Under the pieces are notes generated by a model. The model had not been told where the DNA came from and did not search any database. It worked only from the letters and a program-made list of their open reading frames with translations. This document shows positions 8,499-15,114 of a stretch of DNA of 29,289 nucleotides, piece by piece. The position numbers and the translations under genes are program-made. Positions within the stretch are counted from its first letter, which is position 1; every line of letters starts with the position of its first letter. Source of the stretch: JADKIH01 sp964486655 (GTDB lineage Bacteria; Bacteroidota; Bacteroidia; AKYH767-A; 2013-40CM-41-45); NCBI GenBank assembly GCA_964486655.1, contig CAZAON010000232.1:1-29289 (forward strand). The letters are read 5' to 3'.

Positions 8499-8936
8499 CT
8501 AATCCTTTCTTTTCAATTTATAAACACTAAAAGCTTTCTTTCCCGTTTCAATTCCAATCATCGGTCCGGAAAATAATATTATCGAATCCTGATTGGCTGT
8601 TTGAATGGTAAGAGTAATTTTGTCTGTTGCGCCTTTTCCGATTTTTTTGAATATTATTTTTTTTGCCTTCTCAATTGACCAGTTGTACTGATCGATCTGA
8701 CTCCACAAGCCGGCTCCTTTATATTGAACCGAACAAGTGTGATCATTTTTAAAAGTAATAATCTGCCCGCATTCAGGTGGTGAATCGCTTGTAGATAGCG
8801 GAGGCGAATGTATATCTGAAAATTTTTCTCCGCTGTATAGTTTTATGTACTCTGCTTCCCATTTATTCAAACAAAATATACTTTCCAGATCCGATTGGAA
8901 GTTAAATAAACTGGATATGAAAAATATGAATATCAT
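8499..8936 (-). CDS. Small probably exported protein of unknown function
   Basis: A 145-residue product, convergent with the preceding kelch-like gene (28 nt between the two ends). The first 14 residues are hydrophobic and could be a short signal peptide. The rest has the look of a small beta-sheet domain: K-W-E-A-E-Y near the start, a central I-I-T-F-K-N-D-H-T-C-S-V followed by W-S-I-E, and later K-I-T-L-T-I and A-F-S-V-Y-K-L-K-R. This order (weight-gain-like start, D-G-T-like strand, W-S/D-x-x, final K-L) is reminiscent of lipocalin-like domains in Bacteroidota. I offer it only as a possible fold. No terminator hairpin is visible in the convergent gap. Confidence 0.6.
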   Translation of the reverse strand: MIFIFFISSLFNFQSDLESIFCLNKWEAEYIKLYSGEKFSDIHSPPLSTSDSPPECGQIITFKNDHTCSVQYKGAGLWSQIDQYNWSIEKAKKIIFKKIGKGATDKITLTIQTANQDSIILFSGPMIGIETGKKAFSVYKLKRKD

Positions 8937-9143
8937 AACTGTTGGATAAAATTAGTCATTTTTAAGAATTAAAAAAGCAAAAACGGTCGAGATCCTATTT
9001 AGGTTTTGCAAGTACATCGGAAATTCAGGACGGGTAAATCTACATGCTAAAATTAAAGATTCACATGCGAATTTTGTATATTCACATTAATTCTCCGGTT
9101 ATTCTAAAATTTTATCAGGAAACTCACCTTAAATATACATCTC

Positions 9144-11297
9144 ATGAAAAGACATTTTACTCTCATTCTGTTTTTATCAATTCTCTTTACCTCTTACAAA
9201 TCTTATTCAAGCCATGCATTAGGAGGTGAATTGAGATATACCGATTTAGGAAATGGTAATTACGAAATTTCCTTTAACCTCTACAGGGATTGTTTTGGAA
9301 TACCTGCCCCAATAACGGTAGCGGCAAATATTACTTCAGTTGTAGCTGCACAAAATTCAACACTTACGCTTGTCCCGGATAGTCCGTCAATAATGATGTT
9401 GCAAACTACTTGTTCAGGCGCTATGAGTACTTGCCAGGGCGGAACGTTTTTAGGAGTTGAAAAATATGTCTATAAAGGGACTGTATTTTTAGCACCGGCA
9501 CCCGATTGGGTTTTTCAGGTAATAATTACTGCCCGCAGTGCAGCTATTACCAATATGATCAATCCTGATGCAACCTCGATGACAATTGAAGCAAATCTTA
9601 ATAATTCGGCCGTTGCATTCAATAATTCACCGGTTTTTTCAAACGATCCTGTTACTCAACTTAGCATTAACAATTCTCATGTTATTAATAATGGCATTTA
9701 TGACCCTGATGGTGATTCGCTCGTAATCATGTTTATTACACCAACGGATAACGGTGTTCCATTGAACTATCAACCGGGTTATACTTTTAATAATCCTATT
9801 ATGAATAATGGAACATTGATGCTTGATCCATCCAATGGAGACCTAATAGTTACTCCTGTGAACCCTGAAGTTGACGATGTTGTATTTCACGTCGAAGAAT
9901 ACCGAAATGGAGTTTTAGTTGGAACTACTAACAGGGAAATGGCGATCAATGTTTATGCTAGTACTAACAGCATGCCATCAATCAATTATACATTTCCATT
10001 TGTCGCAACAGCATGTTACAACGATACTATCGACCTTAATATAATCACTTCTGATATTGACTTAGCCGATAGTGTATTCATCGATACAATTTACAGCACT
10101 CTTCCTGCAGGATATTTTCAGTACACATTAACACCGGGACAACATCAAAATGCTCATCTGTTGTTTTATCCCGACTCAACTCTGATTAGTTCAGTTCCAT
10201 ATGTGTTCAGTATTAAAGTGAGAGATAACAGTTGCCCGTACTATGGAACACAGTTTTACAGTTTCAGACTTTTTGTGAATAGCTGCGGACCACTCGTATG
10301 GCCCGGCGATGCTGACTCGGATCTCGATGCTGATATGTATGATGTGCTGCCGATTGGTATTGGATATAGTGCAACCGGTCCGGCTCGGATCAATGCTTCG
10401 AATAACTGGTTTGGTCAGCCTGCTACTGCATGGGGACAGACATTCCTGTCGGGTTCGGATTATATGCATGCTGATTGCAATGGTGATGGAACAATTGATA
10501 GTCTTGACTTGCAGGCGATTAGTCTGAACTATGGCCTTAACCATCCTTTGAGGAAGGGATTTAGTTCATCAGGAACTTCTTCATTAACCGATGGTTCGCT
10601 TTATATTTCCACTTCGCTCGATTCAATTTGTCCGGATTCAGTAATCACACTTGATCTTAATTTAGGAAACGCAACTTCGCAGATTACAAATTTGTACGGA
10701 TTGGCGTTTAGAATAAATTTCGATGCTCAGATTTTTGATGCACAGTCTGGCGGAATTCAATTCATCAATTCCTGGGTTGGAAATACGAACGACTTAGTCT
10801 TGTTCAAGAAGGAATCTTGGTCGCAAGGATTTATTGACGTTGCAATTTCCAGGCTTGACGGAATCAATGTGAATGGTGGAGGCTTAATCGGTCATCTGGC
10901 ATTGCATGTGAATCCTGCTTCAACACCGACTACAACTACATTTACGCTATCCGGACTTAAGGCCATTTCATTTAGTGAAAATGTGCTTAACCTTGCAATG
11001 GAAGGAGACTCAGTTCAAATTGCTTCAACTCCAACGGGAATTACCCATCCAAATGCAGCTTCACAATTAACGGTTTTCCCAAATCCTGTTAAAGCCGGGG
11101 CTGAAATTTACATTTCAAACGAAAATCAATTTTCTCATTTAAGAATTTACAATGTTTGCGGAATGATTCTTATTGAAAGTGAATTGCACGGAAATGTGAT
11201 TAAAATTGATTCTGATCGTTTCAAAGCGGGATTGTATTTTGTGGAGTTGAGTAATCAGAATGCAATTGTTACCGGGAAAATTGTTGTACAGGAATAA
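9144..11297 (+). CDS. T9SS protein with dockerin-like calcium loops and a cohesin-like domain
   Basis: A 717-residue secreted protein. After a signal peptide (about 1-22) comes the S-H-A-L-G-G-E-L-R-Y start and F-N-L-Y-R-D-C motif common in Bacteroidota gliding-type surface proteins. A cadherin-like part includes D-P-D-G-D-S-L (about 189-195). Two EF-hand-like loops follow: D-A-D-S-D-L-D-A-D-M-Y-D (about 388-399) and D-C-N-G-D-G-T-I-D-S-L-D (about 443-454), with Asp/Asn at positions 1, 3, 5, 9 and 12 as in type I dockerins. About 486-627 resembles a cohesin: a strand with Y-G-L-A-F-R-I-N-F-D, then I-D-V-A-I-S-R-L-D, then G-L-I-G-H-L. The last 80 residues are a T9SS sorting domain (V-F-P-N-P-V ... 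K-I-V-V-Q-E). Calcium binding and intramolecular or intermolecular pairing are inferred. The gene stands alone. Confidence 0.83.
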   Translation: MKRHFTLILFLSILFTSYKSYSSHALGGELRYTDLGNGNYEISFNLYRDCFGIPAPITVAANITSVVAAQNSTLTLVPDSPSIMMLQTTCSGAMSTCQGGTFLGVEKYVYKGTVFLAPAPDWVFQVIITARSAAITNMINPDATSMTIEANLNNSAVAFNNSPVFSNDPVTQLSINNSHVINNGIYDPDGDSLVIMFITPTDNGVPLNYQPGYTFNNPIMNNGTLMLDPSNGDLIVTPVNPEVDDVVFHVEEYRNGVLVGTTNREMAINVYASTNSMPSINYTFPFVATACYNDTIDLNIITSDIDLADSVFIDTIYSTLPAGYFQYTLTPGQHQNAHLLFYPDSTLISSVPYVFSIKVRDNSCPYYGTQFYSFRLFVNSCGPLVWPGDADSDLDADMYDVLPIGIGYSATGPARINASNNWFGQPATAWGQTFLSGSDYMHADCNGDGTIDSLDLQAISLNYGLNHPLRKGFSSSGTSSLTDGSLYISTSLDSICPDSVITLDLNLGNATSQITNLYGLAFRINFDAQIFDAQSGGIQFINSWVGNTNDLVLFKKESWSQGFIDVAISRLDGINVNGGGLIGHLALHVNPASTPTTTTFTLSGLKAISFSENVLNLAMEGDSVQIASTPTGITHPNAASQLTVFPNPVKAGAEIYISNENQFSHLRIYNVCGMILIESELHGNVIKIDSDRFKAGLYFVELSNQNAIVTGKIVVQE

Positions 11298-11349
11298 AAG
11301 AAAAAATCTGAATGTTCCGATAGCTGTTGTAATTGTAGCCTCGTAAATT

Positions 11350-11374
11350 ATTCGTAATTCGTAATCCGTAATTC
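11350..11374. repeat. ATTCGTA heptad repeats beside tRNA-Arg
   Basis: ATTCGTA, ATTCGTA, ATCCGTA and a partial fourth unit, ending 5 bp before the tRNA gene. Together with the oppositely oriented set at 11463-11490 they form an inverted repeat around the tRNA. Confidence 0.85.
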
Positions 11375-11379
11375 AATAG

Positions 11380-11452
11380 TGGTCTCACCCGGATTCGAAC
11401 CGGGATCATAGGTTCCGGAGACCTACATACTATCCATTGTACTATGAGACCC
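11380..11452 (-). tRNA. tRNA-Arg (anticodon CCG)
   Basis: Read on the minus strand, the acceptor stem GGTCTCA pairs with TGAGACC. The anticodon stem TAGGT/ACCTA closes loop CTCCGGA, giving anticodon CCG, which reads the arginine codon CGG. The T-arm contains GGTTCGAATCC. The base after the acceptor is A73, and CCA is not encoded. The gene lies 43 nt downstream of the der stop codon on the same strand and may be read from that transcript or from its own promoter. Confidence 0.93.
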
Positions 11453-11462
11453 GAAAATCAAT

Positions 11463-11490
11463 TACGAATTACAAATTACGAATTACGAAT
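11463..11490. repeat. TACGAAT heptad repeats, inverted relative to 11350-11374
   Basis: Four tandem units (TACGAAT, TACAAAT, TACGAAT, TACGAAT) between der and tRNA-Arg. They are the reverse complement of the set on the far side of the tRNA. Confidence 0.85.
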
Positions 11491-11495
11491 AAGGG

Positions 11496-12815
11496 TTAAT
11501 CTTCCTTTTTGGTTTTGCTCCGGAAGAATAGGTTTATGGGTACTCCGGTGAAGTCGAATTTTTCGCGCATTTTATTTTCGATAAAGCGTTTATATGATTC
11601 GTTTATGTATTGCGGAAGATTACAGAAGAAGGCGAATTGAGGAGTAGGAGTGGGAAGCTGAGTGATGTATTTAATCTTAATGTATTTCCCTTTGATAGCC
11701 GGAGGAGGTGTTCGTTCTATTAATGGTAACAGATAATCGTTCAGTACAGAAGTTTTAATTTTTTTGTTTCTGTTTTCGTAAACACGAATGGCCATTTCCA
11801 GAGTCTGAAATACACGTTGCTTCTCGTGAACTGAAGTGAAAATAATAGGAATATCAGACATCGGGGCGATTCGTTCCTGGATCATTTCGGTGTACTTCTT
11901 CGTTGTGTGATTGTCTTTCTCCATCAGATCCCACTTGTTTACTACGATGACTGCACCTTTGTTATTCTTTTCGATGAGATGAAAGATCGCAAGGTCCTGC
12001 GCATTCATTCCGCTTTTAGCGTCAATCATGAGCAGGCAAACATCTGCTTCCTCGATCGCTTTGATGGAACGGAGGACAGAATAAAATTCAAGGTCTTCTT
12101 TCACACGAGCTTTTCGACGGACTCCCGCAGTGTCGACTAAAACAAAGTCGTGACCGTATTTCGAATATCGTTGGTGAACAGCATCGCGCGTAGTTCCCGC
12201 GATGGATGTAACGATGCTTCGCTCTTCGCCGATGAGCATGTTGAGTAAAGAAGATTTGCCGACGTTCGGCTGACCGACGATGGCAAATTTTGGAAGACCT
12301 TCGAGTTCGTCAACAAAATCTTTCGGCAGACTTTTTACAACTTCGTCTAATAGTTCGCCGGTACCACTTCCGTTAATTGCGGAAATGACCATAGGTTCGC
12401 CCAATCCGAAGCTATAAAACTCGGCGGCGTTTGCGATTCGCTGCGGATTATCAACTTTGTTAGCGACGAGAAAAACTTTCTTTCCGCTTTTTCGAAGAAC
12501 CTTTGTAACGGCATCATCGGAAGCAGTGATTCCGGTTTCAACATCGACTACGAATAAAATTACATCGGCTTCTTCGATGGCAAGTTCGACCTGCTGACGA
12601 ATTGCGCCTTCAAACACATCGTCTGAGCCACGCACATAACCACCGGTATCGATGACAGAAAATTTCTTCCCGTTCCATTCGGCATGACCGTAGTGACGAT
12701 CGCGCGTAACTCCGCTTTGCTCATCGACGATGGCCGCACGCGTTTCGGTGAGGCGATTGAAGAGAGTAGATTTTCCGACGTTCGGACGGCCGACAATTGC
12801 AACGATGGATGACAT
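11496..12815 (-). CDS. der: Ribosome biogenesis GTPase Der
   Basis: Der (EngA) is an essential double GTPase that helps mature the 50S ribosomal subunit. The 439-residue product has the full family layout. GTPase domain 1 has G-R-P-N-V-G-K-S (9-16), D-T-G-G (56-59) and N-K-V-D (119-122). Domain 2 has G-Q-P-N-V-G-K-S (181-188), D-T-A-G (228-231) and N-K-W-D (293-296). A C-terminal KH-like domain covers about 350-439. Length and motifs are normal, and it starts at an ATG. A -7 element (TATCTTTG on the minus strand) lies about 49 nt upstream. tRNA-Arg follows downstream on the same strand. Confidence 0.97.
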   Translation of the reverse strand: MSSIVAIVGRPNVGKSTLFNRLTETRAAIVDEQSGVTRDRHYGHAEWNGKKFSVIDTGGYVRGSDDVFEGAIRQQVELAIEEADVILFVVDVETGITASDDAVTKVLRKSGKKVFLVANKVDNPQRIANAAEFYSFGLGEPMVISAINGSGTGELLDEVVKSLPKDFVDELEGLPKFAIVGQPNVGKSSLLNMLIGEERSIVTSIAGTTRDAVHQRYSKYGHDFVLVDTAGVRRKARVKEDLEFYSVLRSIKAIEEADVCLLMIDAKSGMNAQDLAIFHLIEKNNKGAVIVVNKWDLMEKDNHTTKKYTEMIQERIAPMSDIPIIFTSVHEKQRVFQTLEMAIRVYENRNKKIKTSVLNDYLLPLIERTPPPAIKGKYIKIKYITQLPTPTPQFAFFCNLPQYINESYKRFIENKMREKFDFTGVPINLFFRSKTKKED

Positions 12816-12863
12816 AATGTTCTGTGGTTCAGCTGTTTAGTATTCAGAAAAACCTAAGGGCGG

Positions 12864-12871
12864 CAAAGATA
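12864..12871 (-). promoter_or_regulatory. -7 promoter element for der
   Basis: CAAAGATA on the plus strand reads TATCTTTG on the minus strand, a match to TAnnTTTG. No TTTG box sits at the usual spacing. Confidence 0.55.
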
Positions 12872-12954
12872 CGCTTTTCGCTTCAAACCTGCCGGATTGG
12901 GGTGAGTCTGAGCCAATTCAGGAGATACATGGTTTTTTATTGATTTTGTCAATT

Positions 12955-12983
12955 TGCGGTAAATAGACCTTCTATTCACCGCA
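12955..12983. promoter_or_regulatory. Inverted repeat in front of fic
   Basis: Two 12-nt arms (12955-12966 and 12972-12983) are reverse complements at 11 of 12 positions around a 5-nt loop. The element lies 17 nt before the fic start codon with no T-run, so an operator is as likely as an RNA hairpin. A perfect 12-bp palindrome covers the fic start codon just downstream (13001-13012). Confidence 0.5.
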
Positions 12984-13000
12984 GAAAATGCGGAGAATAT

Positions 13001-13798
13001 ATGTATATACATCAAAATAAAGAATGGCCAAATTTTACCTGGGATCACGAAAAGCTTTTTCAAAGGCTTTCGGAAATAAGGCATAATCAAGGAAGATTGA
13101 TTAGTAGAATGGAGAGTCTAGGATTTAAATTACAAGAAGAGGCGACACTACGGACAATGACAATTGAAGTTATTAAATCCAGTGAGATCGAAGAAGTAAA
13201 ATTAGATCCTGATCAGGTACGATCTTCTATAGCGCGCAGACTTGGAATCGAAATAGCAGGTCTGATCCCCGCTGATAGAAACGTTGAAGGCGTAGTAGAA
13301 ATGGCAATAGACGCGACTCGAAAATTCAAGGAGCCGTTAACGGACGAACGTTTGTTCGGTTGGCACTCTGCATTATTTCCGACAGGAAGAAGCGGCATGA
13401 CAAGAATTGTTGCAGGTGCCGGGAGAACTAATGAACCTGATGATCCTATGCAAGTTGTTTCAGGGGCAATGGGAAAAGAGAAAGTTCATTTTGAAGCTCC
13501 TGCATCAAACCGGCTATCAGATGAAATGAGAACTTTTCTGAATTGGTTTGAGAGTAAATTAGATTTAGATTCAGTATTTAAAGCCGGAATTGCTCACTTA
13601 TGGTTTGTTACGATACATCCTTTTGACGATGGGAATGGAAGAATAGCAAGAGCCATAACAGATATGCAACTTGCCCGTGCAGATGGTATTTCGCAGAGAT
13701 TTTACAGCATGTCTGCACAAATAAGGTTAAGGAACATACACATAGTACATTTTTCAAAACTAGAAAAGGTTGCAGAGAATAATAACCGCTTATATTAA
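13001..13798 (+). CDS. Fic family protein, C-terminally truncated (probable pseudogene)
   Basis: Fic proteins transfer AMP or related groups to target proteins. This 265-residue frame has an N-terminal domain of the DUF4172 type (I-H-Q-N-K-E-W-P-N-F-T-W, R-L-I-S-R-M-E), then the intact catalytic motif H-P-F-D-D-G-N-G-R-I-A-R (206-217). The inhibitory [S/T]xxxE[G/N] motif is present but altered: S60-S-E-I-E64-E65, with Glu in place of Gly/Asn. As I recall them, full-length relatives run to about 370 residues and continue past S-A-Q-I-R (238-242) with a K-E-R...K-T-Q-K-G segment. Here the frame diverges after that point, while another frame reads K-E-H...K-T-R-K-G before its stop. This suggests a single-base deletion near 13726 and loss of the C-terminal domain. 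It lies between der and tRNA-fMet, apart from any partner gene. A truncated but active enzyme cannot be excluded. Confidence 0.78.
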   Translation: MYIHQNKEWPNFTWDHEKLFQRLSEIRHNQGRLISRMESLGFKLQEEATLRTMTIEVIKSSEIEEVKLDPDQVRSSIARRLGIEIAGLIPADRNVEGVVEMAIDATRKFKEPLTDERLFGWHSALFPTGRSGMTRIVAGAGRTNEPDDPMQVVSGAMGKEKVHFEAPASNRLSDEMRTFLNWFESKLDLDSVFKAGIAHLWFVTIHPFDDGNGRIARAITDMQLARADGISQRFYSMSAQIRLRNIHIVHFSKLEKVAENNNRLY

Positions 13799-13841
13799 TG
13801 AAAATGGAATAATCCATAAACAAATAAAACTATTGAATCTA

Positions 13842-13875
13842 TAAAAAAATAAAAGGCCACATTTCTGTGACCTTT
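13842..13875 (-). terminator. Rho-independent terminator of the initiator tRNA transcript
   Basis: On the minus strand a 10-bp stem (AAAGGTCACA/TGTGGCCTTT, one G-U pair) with a GAAA tetraloop is followed by a T-rich run. It begins 4 nt past the encoded CCA end of the tRNA. Confidence 0.8.
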
Positions 13876-13878
13876 CTC

Positions 13879-13954
<76 letters not shown>

Positions 13955-13967
13955 CTATATTTTTAAT

Positions 13968-13987
13968 TATTCGAACCGTTGTTCGAA
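13968..13987. other. Perfect 8-bp hairpin between the tRNA and its relic
   Basis: ATTCGAAC and GTTCGAAT flank a 4-base CGTT loop. On the minus strand the second arm reads CGGTTCGAAT, like a tRNA T-arm, so this may be a stray fragment of a tRNA 3' half. Confidence 0.45.
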
Positions 13988-14007
13988 TTTTGTTTTCTCT
14001 ATTTATT

Positions 14008-14078
14008 CTCGAACCGATGTCCGCCTTTATTGGGATATGATCCACCTCTTCGGCGGATACCAACTGCTCCACCCCGCA
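14008..14078 (-). pseudogene. Decayed partial copy of initiator tRNA-Met
   Basis: The 5' part (acceptor TGCGGGG, D-arm start GGAGCAGTTGGTA) and flank are identical to the intact tRNA over 30 bp (14058-14087 versus 13934-13963). The T-arm segment is identical over 12 bp (14008-14019 versus 13896-13907). Between them the segment is 38 nt instead of 26 and carries a 6-bp inverted repeat (TCCGCC/GGCGGA), though CAT is still readable. The 3' acceptor strand is missing, so no cloverleaf can close. Confidence 0.72.
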
Positions 14079-14134
14079 CTATATTTTGACGTTGAAAAAA
14101 TACTCAACGTTTGAAGGCTGCTAATTTTGGACTG

Positions 14135-14142
14135 CAAAGATA
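14135..14142 (-). promoter_or_regulatory. -7 promoter element for the initiator tRNA transcript
   Basis: CAAAGATA on the plus strand reads TATCTTTG on the minus strand. Transcription from it would run through the tRNA relic and then the intact tRNA. No clear -33 TTTG box is present. Confidence 0.55.
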
Positions 14143-14184
14143 TAATTCGTTCTTTTACTTACTACTATTAATCAGAAAAAAGTT

Positions 14185-15063
14185 ATGCCTCATAAATCGG
14201 GGTTTGTTGCAATCATTGGTAAGCCAAATGTTGGGAAATCAACGCTAATGAACCGTTTAATCGGTCAGGGCCTGTCTATTGTTACTCCCAAAGCTCAAAC
14301 AACCCGTCACCGGATAAAGGGCATTTTGAATACTGACGACTACCAGATCGTCTTTTCTGACACTCCCGGAATCCTGGAACCACATTATCTGCTCCAGCAA
14401 AAAATGATGGATTTTGTGAAGGCTACTCTCGAAGATGCAGATGTTGTGCTTTTTATTGCCGATCTCGAAGAAACCTACATGAATGAATCCATTTTGCAGC
14501 TTCTGACAGGGATTAAGGTTCCTATTATCGTCGTTTTAAACAAGATAGATATTTCGACTCAAAACGAAATAAATAAACTGGTTCACGGCTGGAATAAGAA
14601 GGTTAAACCACTGGCTGTAATTCCGATATCGGCCGCCAAGGATTTTAATGTAGACCGTATCATTAGTAATATCATCGAAATATTGCCCGAAGCTCCGGCC
14701 TATTTCCCAAAAGATTCCCTGAGTGATGCCAGCGAGCGGTTTTTTATCAGTGAAATAATCCGCGAAAAAATCATGCTGCATTATCAGCAGGAAATTCCTT
14801 ATTCAGTGCAGGTAAGCATCGATTCATTTAAAGAAGAACCTAAACTCATAAAGATTGCCGCAACAATATATGTTGAACGCGATTCACAAAAGGCCATCTT
14901 AATCGGTAGTGGAGGACAGGATATAAAACGTGTTGGTGTTGAAGCAAGAGCCGATATTGAAAAGTTTGTCGGAAGACAGGTTTTTCTCGAGTTGTTTGTT
15001 AAAGTTGAAAAAGAATGGCGCAAAAGCGAAAATAAATTAAAGCGATTCGGATATTCGCTTTAA
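14185..15063 (+). CDS. era: GTPase Era
   Basis: Era is a GTPase that binds the 3' end of 16S rRNA during 30S assembly. The 292-residue protein has G-K-P-N-V-G-K-S (12-19), D-T-P-G (59-62) and N-K-I-D (119-122), followed by a C-terminal KH RNA-binding domain (about 213-290) with I-G-S-G-G-Q-D-I-K. The switch region Q-T-T-R-H-R-I-K-G (38-46) is typical of Era and separates it from Der and other relatives. Length is standard. It starts at an ATG, and I saw no strong promoter in the AT-rich stretch just upstream. The penicillin-acylase gene follows after 51 nt with its own promoter-like element. Confidence 0.96.
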   Translation: MPHKSGFVAIIGKPNVGKSTLMNRLIGQGLSIVTPKAQTTRHRIKGILNTDDYQIVFSDTPGILEPHYLLQQKMMDFVKATLEDADVVLFIADLEETYMNESILQLLTGIKVPIIVVLNKIDISTQNEINKLVHGWNKKVKPLAVIPISAAKDFNVDRIISNIIEILPEAPAYFPKDSLSDASERFFISEIIREKIMLHYQQEIPYSVQVSIDSFKEEPKLIKIAATIYVERDSQKAILIGSGGQDIKRVGVEARADIEKFVGRQVFLELFVKVEKEWRKSENKLKRFGYSL

Positions 15064-15076
15064 TAATAAAATTCTT

Positions 15077-15110
15077 TTTGTACCATTCTAAATAGATTCC
15101 CGTAATATTG
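15077..15110 (+). promoter_or_regulatory. Promoter-like element of the penicillin acylase gene
   Basis: TTTG (15077-15080) and TAATATTG (15103-15110, one mismatch to TAnnTTTG) are 22 nt apart. The -7 box ends 4 nt before the ATG, so a leaderless message is predicted. Confidence 0.5.
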
Positions 15111-15114
15111 TTTC

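Noticed and set aside
13001..13798. Toxin-antitoxin pair at fic
   Set aside because: No small antitoxin gene lies beside it, and the inhibitory-type motif is within the protein itself.
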